Below are positions 1-10,748 of a stretch of DNA of 64,000 nt, piece after piece (position 1 is the stretch's first letter; each line of letters opens with the position of its first letter). The translations under genes and the position numbers were made by a program. The stretch is taken from positions 496,001-560,000 of the forward strand of contig UWYS01000013.1 of assembly GCA_900291925.1 (NCBI GenBank). Reading direction: 5' to 3'. This DNA is from Thecaphora thlaspeos. Taxonomy: Eukaryota > Basidiomycota > Ustilaginomycetes > Urocystidales > Glomosporiaceae. Below the pieces are notes generated by a model, which was given only the letters and a program-made list of their open reading frames with translations, made no database searches and was not told where the DNA came from.

Positions 1-3000
1 GCCGTGGCAGCCTCTGTGCAATTGGTCGGCAGGCCTTCAGTACCAGGAACCGATGTAGACGACCGGCTCTTGCTGAGCGCGTCGGTGCTGGTGACCGTAG
101 CGCTGTTCCTGCCGCCGAGGCCCTTGCTGGCCCCGCGACGGTTGAACGACGATGAGGCGGAGCTAAAGCCGCGCTCACGGTCAGTCGTAACGTCGTGGTC
201 GGGGTCGTCGCCGACAAAGTCGTCATCGCCCTCGTCCTCGTTGTCGGCGGCCGAGGCGCCATCGTCGCCGCTCTCGGCAGTGTCACGGTCGCTCTCGTCG
301 TCCCGGACGGCCTCCTTGATGCTGCTGAAGACCTCGACCTTGGCGCGCGTCATGGCGACGGGCCTGGCGCGCTTGGCAAGCTGCGCGACCAGCAGCCGGT
401 GCTGCCGCTCGCGCTCGCGCTCGGCCTCGCGGCTGATCCGGTCAAAGTGCTTTGCGATCGTAGAGACGCGGCTGCGAGTCCCCGGACCGTTGTCGCCGCG
501 TCGCGGGACCGGAACGCGGCTGCCGCCACCCCCGAAGTAGGCGGGGTCTCTGGCCCTGGCCAGCTCCGAGCCCGAAGCATCTTGTCTGCCGCTGGCGTGG
601 CCCGGCCGGTCTGAGTCCGAGCCTCGATGCCTCGCCGCCGCAATCGACGCGCCCGTCCGGCCGACGATCGGCCTCGGCCCCGCCTTCAGCCCTTCGCCCT
701 TGGGCGGTCGGAAGCTGCTCGGCGGCGCACTCGGTCCCGTTGGCGTCACAGTCCCGCTCCGCTTGCCGGCGCTGGTGACAGAGGTGGCACTGTCGCCTCG
801 CTTGATGCGGGGAACCCGGCTCTGCGACGATGCCTGGCCGCCGCTGTTTCCCCTGCGCAGCGGCGAAGTCGCCCGGCTGCCGGCCTCCTCTGCCGCCGTC
901 GCCGTTATTGTGCCGCTCGCTGCATGGACGCTGGCACGTGCAGGGCCTTGCGATGCGCCAACGCCGCCCTTGCCGCTGCGGACCTGGCTAGAGAGGGCCT
1001 CTTCCGTCTTCCCTCGCCTCATGCCGGGCCTCCGGACCTCGCCTCCCATGCGAGAGGCCGGGGCACCCGACGAGTTGGCGTGCATTGGCGCCGGTCGCCG
1101 CGGACCGTCGAAGCGCCGGACGAGATTCGAGACCGACCGTGCCAGCTCGCTCTCGGTGCACGAGCTCTCGTCGGCGCGCGAGACGTTGGTCGAGTAGAAA
1201 TCGATGCCGCGCGGCTGCGAGGTCGAAAAGGTCGACGAGGCCGGGGCTGTCATCGGCGTCGTCCGTGGCAGGCAACGGCCGGCAGCACGCGACGCGCGCG
1301 ATTCGGATGGCGACAGATCGGTCGCATCGGTGGTGTCGCCGCCATCGTCCGCCTTGGGCGGCCTGACCAGGCGCGGATGGTCCAGTGGCGAGGTCGCCGA
1401 CGAGCTGGACCCGGCAGCCACCACTGACTCTTCGTCTGCACCAGTGACACCAGCAGCACCGGAATAGACCACTTCGGCCGGCGTCTCTCCATCGACCGCC
1501 CTTGTGACCTGGCCCTGAGTCGTCGACCCGCTCGCGCTTCGTTCGTCGGTAACTCCTTTGGCGGCCCCGGTGCTGTCGGTGCTGATCGCGTTCTCTGAAG
1601 TCGTGGTCGTTGTCGCGGCACTCATCCGCGGCTGCGGCTTCGACGACGCCTTTTCATTGGCGCTCTCGGAAGCGGCTTCGGCGGCCGATTCGTCGATCTC
1701 AGTCGCTGTCGGTAGCGGACCGCCGCCGACGCTCCCAACCTCGCTGCCCTTCTCCGACACGTCCTTCTCCGCGAAGAGCCGTTTCAAATGGTTGGTGGTG
1801 ATGCGTCGGATGTCCTTCTCGGTCGGGATGAGACTCTTTTCAAACTCAATGAAGTCGAGGTCCCAGCGGACGACCTTCTCCTGGAGCGCCCGTTGCACGC
1901 GGTTGAGGCAGAGGACGTCGGTCGGTGCCGAGTCGCGGTAGGTGCGGACGATGACCGATTCGACCTCGCGCCGGTCGGCCTCGCACTTTTTGATTCGCTC
2001 GCTCAGCAACAGTCGATTGCGCTCCTTGTTGGGGCCCGAGGCGTCGGAGCAGGCGTCGGCGCTGAGCGCCTTGATCCGCGCCATGACGCTGTCCCAGTAG
2101 GCCGAGTTCTTCCGAGAAAATGTGACTGACTCCTCGTTCTTGAGGTTGCTCTGCTTCTCTGGGCTAATGTAGAGCCGGGTCGACGGGACCGCGACCTCGT
2201 ACAGCTCGACCTCCTCTGAGTGGAAGCGGATTGCGAGATTCTGGTAGGCAAAGTAGCGGACCTGATCGCGGTAGAAATCGTGGTCGCACAGCTTCGTCTT
2301 GCAGCTGTCGTGGCGGTAGAAGTAGAGCTCGAGGTACTTGGCGAAGCTGAAGCTCCAACTCTCAGGCGTGACAATGGCGACGGGCGTCGCGTTCTCGCAG
2401 ACCTTGCAGTAGCTCCAGCTCAGCAACCGGTTCTCCTCGCCCGGAATCGGACAGACGAAGCGTTCCAACACCACCTGAATCCGGACGCGATTGTGGACGT
2501 AAGAGCGGTAGTGGAGGACGTTTGCGCGGTTGCAGCCTTTGAGCGGGCAGCTCCTGGAGCTGTTGCGGGCCAATTCCTCGAGGTGGTGGCCGAGCGTCTC
2601 GTCGCTCTCGCCGTAAAAGTCGACCGTCACCAGCCGCGGGTCCTCGCACGGCTTCTGCGTGACGGCGCACATGGTGTTGGTCAACATGCAGAGCTTCTGA
2701 TGGTCGAACGGCGAGTGGCCGTCAGCGGGCACGTCGAGGTACCTCGCCCAGCGCCGAAGCATTGCGGCGTGGCGCTCCTTGACGATGTCGTACTCGAACT
2801 CCTTGGCCACGTCCGACGGCGACCGCAGCGAGGCGAAGAGGTCCGAGTTGAAGCTGAGTCCGCCAGCGCCGGCGCCGGACGCGCCCCGGCCCATCAGCGT
2901 GCTCGGCACCAGCGTCGAGCGGCTCGAGACGGATGCCGACGAAGACAGCAGCGAGGCCGGAGCCGGCGAGGTGGTCCGGGTCGGCAGCTCGGAGACCGAC

Positions 3001-6000
3001 ACAGCACGAAGATTCGGCCGGGAGAGCGCAGCAGGGCCGGGCGTCGCCGGCGCTGACTCTGACACAACATCAGACGGCAGTCCGGGCACTAGCTCGAGCG
3101 GCTGGACGACGTGCAGAGCGAGGCCAAAGGCAGCATCAGCGGCGTCCTTGACCATCGTCGAGGCCTTTGGCGTTTCGACCGCGTCGACGCGCAGCTCTGC
3201 TGTAGCATCGTTGTCGGCGTCGTTTGCTCTCTGGTCGTACAAAGCATCGGCGGTGCCTCCGGGATTGGCAGAGGCATCTTTGTCGCCTGCGGCAGGTAGT
3301 TTAGTGTCTGCAGAGCTGGCAGCTACAGCCGCTGTGGGTGTCAACTCGCCCTCTTCGTCGTCAGCGATGGCGATGGTATCGGCTACAGATGCGGTGGCGG
3401 TGGCGGCGATCGGGGCGGCTGGCGTAGGGCCGTTTGCGACCTTCTGCAGCTTTCCCTCGTCCTTCAGGATCCGTTCGAGCTCCTCGGCCTCCCTTCGGCG
3501 CTTGAGCTGCAGCAGGAGGTCGTTCTCCTCCTTTAGACGGGCAATCGGAAAGGGCGGCGGCAGCCGAATGCATGCCGACGAGCTCACCAGCGTGTCGCTA
3601 TACAGCTTCAGGACGCGGTTGATCTGCTGCGTCGCAGCGAGGATTGACTGGCCCTCTGCGTCTCCACGTACGCCGTGCTCGGCCTCGAGCGCTTCGATCG
3701 ACGTGGCGGCGGTCTCCGCCTGGAGGTCGCAAGCATTGAGGAATCGGCCCCTCTGGACGAGGCTCGACGAATGCGAGCCGGTCGCGGGGAGGTAGATGGT
3801 GTCCATCGCGGCACCTTCGTCCTGCATGACATGCTCCTCGAGCCGCAGGTTGTAGGCAACAAAGATCATTAGCTCGAGGATGCGCTTGATCCGGCTCAGC
3901 ATCTCGCCGTTGGCGCCACGCAGGACAATGGTGCAGCCGAGGTCCTTGGGCGTCCCCTCGAAGCGCATGAAGCTCTTGCGCATTTCGGGGAATGACGAGT
4001 GCTCGAACGTCTCGACGCTGAACGAGTGGCAGCGCCCGAGCCTCGGGTCGAGCGCAAGGCGGTCGATCGATGTGATGATGTCGGCCTGGGTGCACCGGCT
4101 GATGGCCTCGATCGCGCTCGGCTTGAAGCTCCACACGACAACGACGCCGGCGCGCTCCAAGAGCTCGATCGCGAGCCTCGAGACGGTCTTTTCGACCACG
4201 ACGATCTGCGGGCGCAGCGCGACGACGCGCGCTACCAGGATCCGGATGAACTCGTGCTCCTGCGCCATCAGCGGCTCGAGCGACATGAACTGGTTGGGCC
4301 CGCGGTGGTAGTCGAGCGGGAACTTGACCACCATGATGCGGGCGTTGGTGAGCGGGAGACTCTTAGCCATGCTCTTGGTGGCGACGTTCTTGCTGCAGAC
4401 GAAGCCGTGGACGTACTCGCACTCGGCCGCCTTGCCGCCGGGTATCCGCTTAATTTTGATGAAGTCGCGGACATCCATGCTGCTAGATTCGCGCGGGTTT
4501 GGCTTAACCTTGGAGACGGCCGTCAGGATGATGGGCAGCAGCACGTCGAGCCACGCCTTGGGGCGCGGGACGCGCTGCCTAACCAGCGTCTGCTCCATCA
4601 TCGTCTTAAGGTGGTGAAGCGCAAAGACCGAGATCGACGAGGCGAGCAGCGCCGGTGTGATGTTGAGCATGCAGAGGCGCTGCTCTCGCTCCCTGCCGGC
4701 GTCTGAGCTACTGACGGTGGTGGCGGTCCCGTCGACGCTGCCTCCCTCGCTCCTGTCTCCTCCACCTACACCTCCGAGCACAGGCGAGCAGTTGGCGCCT
4801 GCCTTGGCGTCCGACTTGGCCTTGGCGGCATCCTCTGCCTGCACCGGCTCGAGCGCCATGCCGGGGCGCGAATGGAGCCGCGTCCTGTACGACGGTCGGC
4901 GTGAGGCGGCATCGCTGATCAGCCGCAGGCGAGGGACATCTGCGATATGCTGCATCGACGACATCGACGGCATCGTCGGCAATGTCGGCATCGTCGTCGG
5001 ACTCGGCAAGCCCTGTCCTCGCGAGCCCTCATCCGCACCGAGGCCAGGGTTTCGAGGCGCCGGGAACGCAATGCAGTCCTGGGCCGTCTTGGCGCTACCC
5101 GCGGCCTCGCTACGAGGTTCGATGGCCTTGTTGCTGCTGGCACCGGCGCCGCCGCCGCCGCCTGACGAGGCTTTGGCTCGATCTGGCGGGCTCATCAGAT
5201 GTCCGACATAGTTCGACTCGGCCTCCTCGGCGGGCGGCGCGACGGCCATCTCGTCGTCAGCCAGACCCTTGCGAAAGGGAGCCGCAGTTGTGGCGGCGGA
5301 GTCCTGGCGGGCCGGAGGCTGCTTTGTAAACGCCTCTGACGACGGCGGCCCGGGGTCGAGCCCACTGAAGCCCTCGATGCTGCTGCGTGGATCAAATGCC
5401 GAGCCGGCATACAGGAGGCGGTGGGAGCCGACGGCGAATGCAGCAGCAGGCGCGGCGCTGGCGCTGGCAAAGAGGTTGTTGGCGGCAAACTGCGCTTGCG
5501 GGCTCTGGGTCTGGGCCTCGAGCGGCGCCGAGATCAGCTGTTTGTCTCGCAGGGCCGGATGTGGGCCGCGCAGGGCGCGAGACTCCTGTGCCCACGACGA
5601 GCCGCCGCCGACACTCGACGCATGTTGATTGTGCTGATGGAGCTGGTTGTGCTGTTGCGGGTGCTGGTGCTGGAGGCTGGTGCCGTGGTGGTCGTAGTCC
5701 TCGAGCATCCGCATGCAGAAGTTGCAGACGCGGATGAGGCCGTCGTAGCCGAAGCGGTGGCCCTTGATGATGTGGGAGGCGCACCTGCCGCAGAAGATCT
5801 GGCCGCAGACGCGACAGTGATGCTTGCGTCGGAACGGCGTAAAGACGGTGAGGCACTCGCGGCACTCTTTGGCGTTCTCGTCAGCCATCCAGAACTTCCT
5901 GCTGAGCCCTTCGCCGCGCATTCGACGGATGATGACGTCGGCGCTGGTCTGGAAGCCGGTCCGGCCCGGCACTGCGCCGTAGTGCGTCGTCGCCGCATCC

Positions 6001-6968
6001 TCAATTGTGTCGGAGCGCGGGAAGCGGGACGAGGTGCTATGGACTGATCGGGCGTCGTCAGCGAGGATGTCCTTCGAAAGCGGGAAGCCAGGGATGGCGG
6101 ACCAGCCGTGAGCAGCCCAGTGCGAATGGTCGATGGGGCGGTTGCGGAGGTTGCCGAGCTGGTCGCGCGACGCGCCGCCGTCGAGAGGGTCGCCGTCGTC
6201 TGCAGTAACAGAGTCGTGATCGTCGACGGAGCTGGACGCGTGGCCGCTGGTGGTGATCCTGTGCGCAACAGCGTGGGCCGAGGACGGAAAGGCCATGGTC
6301 GAGGCCAGAGCTATCGTGCGGAGTGGCAGCGGAAGGGCGCGCGTCGATGTGCTGGCGCGAGACGTCCCTCCGCTGTGCCTGGTGTTCGACGAGGACGAGG
6401 CGATCAGCGAGGGAGGTCTCATGCTTCCAGCAGCCGCCTCGAGAGTGGCGCCGGAGTTCGAAACAGGCTGGCTCGTCGGCAGCGGTGGATCCAAGGCCTG
6501 CGTCCGACTGGGACTGACCGTGCCGTTATGGCCGGGCACCTGCGGATTAGAGCCGGAGCCGGACGCGTTGCGGGCGAGGTCGGCGTTGCCCGTGCGGCCG
6601 GAGGGCGAGAAGCGGTTGGACTGCGGTGCCTCGCTGACCTCGTCGAGTGTCGAGAGAGCCCAGCCGCTGGGCGTCATGGATGCCTTGCGGGCGGTCGTCG
6701 CTCCACCGCTCACATGGCGAGGCCGTGGCGCCGCCGTAACCGATGGCCTGGAGGCAGGGTCGAGTGCCGACGTCGTGGCCGCGGCATCTCCGTTGCTGCT
6801 GCTGCCAGCAGTTGCCTCTGTGAGCGATGTGGACGCGCCGAGTGCCGACTTTACACGGTTGAGGATGGCGTTGAGGGCAAAAGGCGACTCCTGATGTTGG
6901 TCTGCGTCTTGTAGGAAGCCAAACGAAGTGAGGCCGTCCTTGCCCTCTGCGGGCAACGCTGCGGTCAT
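1..6968 (-). CDS. FAB1: Phosphatidylinositol-3-phosphate 5-kinase Fab1/PIKfyve (3' part outside window)
   Basis: Makes PtdIns(3,5)P2 on endosome/vacuole membranes. The ATG is at 6968-6966 and one frame stays open to the left edge in every stretch I translated, giving about 2,322 codons without a stop or intron. A FYVE finger lies at about residues 355-420: it begins FWMADENAKECREC, contains the basic RRKHHCRVCG motif that binds PtdIns3P, and ends RVCNFCMRM. A TCP-1/Cpn60-like domain follows at about 800-1110 (plus positions 4550-3640), with segments such as ARVVALRPQIVVVEKTVSRL. A Cys/His-rich conserved region lies near 1420-1700 (plus 2700-1850). A charged helix with KHFDRISREAERERE at about residue 2165 is the usual lead-in to the C-terminal lipid-kinase domain, which must lie left of the window. 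Ser/Ala-rich linkers separate the domains. It is divergently transcribed from the RMD1-family gene. Confidence 0.93.
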   Translation of the reverse strand, partial: MTAALPAEGKDGLTSFGFLQDADQHQESPFALNAILNRVKSALGASTSLTEATAGSSSNGDAAATTSALDPASRPSVTAAPRPRHVSGGATTARKASMTPSGWALSTLDEVSEAPQSNRFSPSGRTGNADLARNASGSGSNPQVPGHNGTVSPSRTQALDPPLPTSQPVSNSGATLEAAAGSMRPPSLIASSSSNTRHSGGTSRASTSTRALPLPLRTIALASTMAFPSSAHAVAHRITTSGHASSSVDDHDSVTADDGDPLDGGASRDQLGNLRNRPIDHSHWAAHGWSAIPGFPLSKDILADDARSVHSTSSRFPRSDTIEDAATTHYGAVPGRTGFQTSADVIIRRMRGEGLSRKFWMADENAKECRECLTVFTPFRRKHHCRVCGQIFCGRCASHIIKGHRFGYDGLIRVCNFCMRMLEDYDHHGTSLQHQHPQQHNQLHQHNQHASSVGGGSSWAQESRALRGPHPALRDKQLISAPLEAQTQSPQAQFAANNLFASASAAPAAAFAVGSHRLLYAGSAFDPRSSIEGFSGLDPGPPSSEAFTKQPPARQDSAATTAAPFRKGLADDEMAVAPPAEEAESNYVGHLMSPPDRAKASSGGGGGAGASSNKAIEPRSEAAGSAKTAQDCIAFPAPRNPGLGADEGSRGQGLPSPTTMPTLPTMPSMSSMQHIADVPRLRLISDAASRRPSYRTRLHSRPGMALEPVQAEDAAKAKSDAKAGANCSPVLGGVGGGDRSEGGSVDGTATTVSSSDAGREREQRLCMLNITPALLASSISVFALHHLKTMMEQTLVRQRVPRPKAWLDVLLPIILTAVSKVKPNPRESSSMDVRDFIKIKRIPGGKAAECEYVHGFVCSKNVATKSMAKSLPLTNARIMVVKFPLDYHRGPNQFMSLEPLMAQEHEFIRILVARVVALRPQIVVVEKTVSRLAIELLERAGVVVVWSFKPSAIEAISRCTQADIITSIDRLALDPRLGRCHSFSVETFEHSSFPEMRKSFMRFEGTPKDLGCTIVLRGANGEMLSRIKRILELMIFVAYNLRLEEHVMQDEGAAMDTIYLPATGSHSSSLVQRGRFLNACDLQAETAATSIEALEAEHGVRGDAEGQSILAATQQINRVLKLYSDTLVSSSACIRLPPPFPIARLKEENDLLLQLKRRREAEELERILKDEGKLQKVANGPTPAAPIAATATASVADTIAIADDEEGELTPTAAVAASSADTKLPAAGDKDASANPGGTADALYDQRANDADNDATAELRVDAVETPKASTMVKDAADAAFGLALHVVQPLELVPGLPSDVVSESAPATPGPAALSRPNLRAVSVSELPTRTTSPAPASLLSSSASVSSRSTLVPSTLMGRGASGAGAGGLSFNSDLFASLRSPSDVAKEFEYDIVKERHAAMLRRWARYLDVPADGHSPFDHQKLCMLTNTMCAVTQKPCEDPRLVTVDFYGESDETLGHHLEELARNSSRSCPLKGCNRANVLHYRSYVHNRVRIQVVLERFVCPIPGEENRLLSWSYCKVCENATPVAIVTPESWSFSFAKYLELYFYRHDSCKTKLCDHDFYRDQVRYFAYQNLAIRFHSEEVELYEVAVPSTRLYISPEKQSNLKNEESVTFSRKNSAYWDSVMARIKALSADACSDASGPNKERNRLLLSERIKKCEADRREVESVIVRTYRDSAPTDVLCLNRVQRALQEKVVRWDLDFIEFEKSLIPTEKDIRRITTNHLKRLFAEKDVSEKGSEVGSVGGGPLPTATEIDESAAEAASESANEKASSKPQPRMSAATTTTTSENAISTDSTGAAKGVTDERSASGSTTQGQVTRAVDGETPAEVVYSGAAGVTGADEESVVAAGSSSSATSPLDHPRLVRPPKADDGGDTTDATDLSPSESRASRAAGRCLPRTTPMTAPASSTFSTSQPRGIDFYSTNVSRADESSCTESELARSVSNLVRRFDGPRRPAPMHANSSGAPASRMGGEVRRPGMRRGKTEEALSSQVRSGKGGVGASQGPARASVHAASGTITATAAEEAGSRATSPLRRGNSGGQASSQSRVPRIKRGDSATSVTSAGKRSGTVTPTGPSAPPSSFRPPKGEGLKAGPRPIVGRTGASIAAARHRGSDSDRPGHASGRQDASGSELARARDPAYFGGGGSRVPVPRRGDNGPGTRSRVSTIAKHFDRISREAERERERQHRLLVAQLAKRARPVAMTRAKVEVFSSIKEAVRDDESDRDTAESGDDGASAADNEDEGDDDFVGDDPDHDVTTDRERGFSSASSSFNRRGASKGLGGRNSATVTSTDALSKSRSSTSVPGTEGLPTNCTEAAT

Positions 6969-7934
6969 TTCTAGAAGAGAAATCTAGTGGCAGGACGGCT
7001 GGATCGGCCCTACGAGAGGGACGTCGCGGGCTTGATTCCAGCGATGGTGACAGCGGCGGCAGTAGTGGGGCGGTGGCGGTGTTGCGAGGGAAAGGCAGGG
7101 GAAAGAGCACATCTGCGTGACTAAGTGCCGCCTCGGACCGTTGCCGCGCGGGTGTGCTGCATCCAGGTGGGCACCAGAGGGGGGCGACGAGCGCGCACGA
7201 GACTGGAGTAGCTGGGCGGAAGTGATCCGAGGAGGGCGAGAGAAGGCGGAAGGTGGCGTCGGCGGTGTCGGTGACCAGAAGAAGACGGAAGGTTGGGGCG
7301 TAGGCAAGGGGTCGGGTCACTTCCGAGGGGTCACGAGCTCGCTCAGCTGGGGACCCTGCGTGCCGAGCGCTCAAGCCTCGCCTCCACCCGCGCTGCCTGC
7401 CTGGCTTGGCTTGCCTGCCATTCCAGCCTCGCTGAGCGAGCCAACGAGGCAGCGGCATATCCGATCCGTCGCAGGGGCGCAAGCGAAGTAGAGGGAAACT
7501 CATCATTTGAACGATCCGCTCGTCGCAGCATGTACTCGTCGAGACAAGGCGCCGAGAGACCAGTCGTCGTCGTCTGCTGGTCTTTTCGACGATGGGCGAG
7601 AGCGGCTGCCACCCTCCACCCAGCCTGCCTGCCGCACACCACAAATTCGCCTCTTTTTCCAAGATAAAGACCGTAGCGGCGCACGTTGCCGCTCGCCTCA
7701 TCATCGTTCGCTCGGCGCAGCCGTCTAACGGCTCCCACCACCAACTACTGCTACTTTTCTACTGCTCATCCTTACCAGCTCGACACACATCGCGCCGCCG
7801 GCACACGGCATCCCGATCTCCAGCCACCCATCCAGACAACCCTCAACCTCGGTCCACCACTCACACAGAGGATCTCCATCTTACTCTCCGCACATCAACC
7901 CGACCAGGACCCGCCTCCATCCCACAAGCACGCC
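6969..7934. promoter_or_regulatory. Divergent promoter region between FAB1 and the RMD1-family gene
   Basis: About 970 bp separates two outward-facing start codons, so it should hold both promoters and 5' leaders. The right half (7720-7930) is rich in CA and CT, as expected of a fungal leader before the ATG at 7935. I see no convincing TATA box and no conserved coding segment. Confidence 0.5.
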
Positions 7935-10052
7935 ATGTCGTCACCTAGGCGTAGCGCCTCCGCATCGTTGTCGTCGTCGCAGCAACAGCAGCAGAGGCAG
8001 CACAATCCTTCAAATCAGCGCCAGTACTCTTCCGCAGATCAGGGCACGCGATACAAGGCCGGTCCGAATCGGTGGGTGTCGGCGGGACGCATCCCTGCAC
8101 GGAGGCCAGGCCCAGCCTGCCATGACTCCTACGCTCGGCGCATCGGAAGCTCATCTGACACTCTCTTCACCTCTTGCGCTGCGCGCTCGCTGCAATGTAC
8201 AGATCGACGCGGTCGAGCAGCAAACTCAAGATCCTTCCCGAAGAGCCCGAGGAGAGCACCAGCGGCGGCGGGACCCCCTTCATCCCCTCGTCCCCCTTGT
8301 ACCAGACCGGCTCGGGCGCTTTCCCTTCCACCAGCCCCAACGCCGTGCGCTCCAATAGTGATCGATCGCGCTCCTACCAAGACGGCAAGCTGCAGACCAC
8401 CGACATGACCGCCGCCCCCTCGCAGCTCTCGCACGAGGACAGCTCCTCGTCCGAGATCGAGGATGCCGAGGACGAGGAGCAGGTTGAGGTCTACAAGCAG
8501 CTCGCTCAGATCCCCGAGGGAAGCATGCGGAGGGATGCCAGGCGTCTCACCAAGCGCGCCCGCGCCAGTCTGCCCCGCGTCACCGCCTACAGCACAGCCA
8601 CCTCTTATCGGATGCGCGAGCTGACGAAATGGCTCCAGGCCAGGCGCTCCAGTCACGAGACGAGCGTGATGCAGTTCGACGAGTGCCTTTACACAACCTA
8701 CACCTACAAGTTTGTCGACGAGGCGCGTGGCTTCACCCCGCCCTCGGCCAACAGTAAGGATCGACACCACGGCTCGCATCGCAGCCGCCACGAGCCCCCT
8801 CCCTACGACACAAACAGCGGCAAGGACGGCGACCTGCTCGGCGTCCCTGAGCTGCGGTCCGAGCACAGCGGCGGCGGGGACGCCAAGGCCAATGGCGCCC
8901 ATCGGGTGCTGAACTCGGACGAGGAGCGCGAGGCGCGCCGGGAAGAGGCGCGCGCCCGGAGGCGGTCGCGCTTCGCCGTCGAAGGCATGACGCCCGAGCT
9001 CTTCATTATGGACTACGGCGCCATTGTGATCTGGGGCATGACGCTGGCTGAGGAGAAGCGTTTCCTGCGTGAGCTGCGCAAGTTTGAGGTCGAGAGGCTG
9101 GCCAGCGAGGACGTCGAGAGCGAGGACCTCCACTGGTATCTCGCAGACTACAGCCGGTGAGGACGAGCCCGATTCGCGTGGGGCGTTGAACGTCCCCAAG
9201 GCACTGTCGCGGTCGTTATCGTGGCAGATCGTCATACTGACATCTACGCGGTGCTACGGCGCCATTCCCCCCTCTGCGCTCGTTACTCTCGCGCCCACGC
9301 AGCATCTACAACGACGTCATCACCCTGCGACGCGGCAGCTCGTACATGACGAAGCTCAGCCTGTCGCACGCGCTCTCGCAGTCGACCAAGATCAGCTTCT
9401 TTGAGGGCATCATAGACAACACCATCGAGGCGACAAAGGACATTCCGCAGAGCATCGCCGAGAGCGGCAAGATTGGCATGCCCCCAGCTGAGATCATGAA
9501 GCAGATCGGCCACGTGAGTGCGCGCTCGCCACTGCCTCGGTGACGTCGGTGCACCGCCCGTCGTACTGACCGAGTCTGTCTCCCCTCCTCCTCGCCATCG
9601 CCTGCTTCGTCGACGCTCGCTATGCAGCTCTTCATCCTGCGCATGAACATCCACCTGGTCGGCTCGATTGTCGACTCGCCTGAGATCTTCTGGACGCAGC
9701 CGGACCTCGAGCCGCTCTACTCGGCTGCACGCTCCTACCTCGAGATTCCACAGCGCATCGATCTGCTGAATACGCGCGTCGAGGTGCTGCAGGACATGCT
9801 GCAGTTGCTAAAGGACCAAGTAACCAGCTCGCACTCCGAGTACCTCGAGATCGTCGTCATCCTGCTCATCATGCTAGAGTGAGTGACCCGGCGTGCGATG
9901 CGTGTAGAAGCGGCTCGTGGGTGACAGCGAGCGGGGGCGGAGTGACTGATTGAAGTGGCCCTTCCTTTTTCTACTCTCGCTGTTCGATCGACTGTCGTCA
10001 CAGGATCGTGCTGGGTGTAGCGACGATGCTGGTCGACCTATATTTCGGCTAG
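7935..10052 (+). CDS. RMD1/DUF155 family membrane protein (Sad1-interacting factor-like)
   Basis: Predicted 533 aa from five exons: 7935-8071, 8203-9156, 9303-9513, 9628-9878 and 10004-10052. All introns are GT-AG and the exons sum to 534 codons. The first exon encodes a Gln/Ser-rich tail and joins in phase through GTGGGT...TGTACAG. The DUF155 core starts near residue 170 with TSYRMRELTKWLQARR and continues with the family signatures FIMDYGAIVIWGMT and RIYNDVITLRRG, then NIHLVGSIVDSPEIFW. The last 30 residues form a hydrophobic segment (YLEIVVILLIMLEIVLG) that looks like a C-terminal membrane anchor. Yeast Rmd1 is needed for sporulation, S. pombe Sif2/Sif3 were found as Sad1 partners, and the mitochondrial relative RMND1/Mrx10 acts in mitochondrial translation. 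No mitochondrial presequence is visible, so the Rmd1/Sif type is favoured. The biochemical activity of the family is unclear. Confidence 0.88.
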
Positions 10053-10748
10053 ACGTCGTCCTCTCCTACTTCCTTTCGCCTGGCCTCGCTCTTCGACGCT
10101 ACCCTGTCTGTCCTCATTTCCTTTCAACACTACACACTAGCCCTTCATTCGCCTATTCTTGTCACATTCTTTGGTCCGCACGATCACGAGACGTAGCACG
10201 ACGTACCTTATCCTCCTATGTCTGTTCGTTTGTCGTCTACGTTTACATTGTCGTTGAACAAGCGACCACCTACCCTCTCACTCGTCAATCATCCAGTTCT
10301 GATTATTGCACGAATCAATCAAGAGCAACTTAGGAACCATCACATCCCTCTCGCGTCTTCCCTAACCCTATACGATGAACCATTCCATTCGTCCCAAGTA
10401 CAAACACGGTACACAGTTCAGAGAGCAAGGCATGGTAGCGTTTAGTGACGCGACTCAGCCTACGAGAGGCGAGGCGACGGTGGGATTGACAAAAAGGCAA
10501 GGTTGGAAGGTATACAGCACTAGATCATAGTCAAGAGGGGTAAGATGGATCCGTGGAAGGTTACGAAAGCGATATGAGAGAGAGTTAAAGAGAGAGAGGG
10601 GGGGGGTGAAAAGCCCGTGACACGACGAGAGGTAAAGAGCGAGAGATATGTATAATAACAAAAGACCATGACGATGCGAAACAAATAGATGGGTGGTACA
10701 AAGGAAAAAGGGAGGGATGAGAATGGGGCAGGGGTGGGTGTGGGTCGC
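10053..10748. other. Convergent 3' intergenic region
   Basis: This spacer lies between the RMD1-family gene (+) and the expansin-like gene (-). It is AT-richer than its surroundings and should hold both 3' UTRs and terminators. Purine runs occur at 10570-10640. I see no ORF with protein-like composition. Confidence 0.5.

Noticed and set aside
4..614. Plus-strand ORFs over the left end
   Set aside because: Antisense shadows of FAB1, whose minus-strand frame carries conserved Fab1 sequence here.
8174..8202. Start of the RMD1-family protein at 8174 or the ATG at 8195
   Set aside because: 8174 is TTG, and splicing 8071 to 8203 gives an in-phase Gln/Ser-rich N-terminus with a consensus donor and acceptor.
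10555..10620. Purine/G-rich run as a regulatory element
   Set aside because: Lies between two convergent 3' ends; looks like low-complexity 3' UTR.
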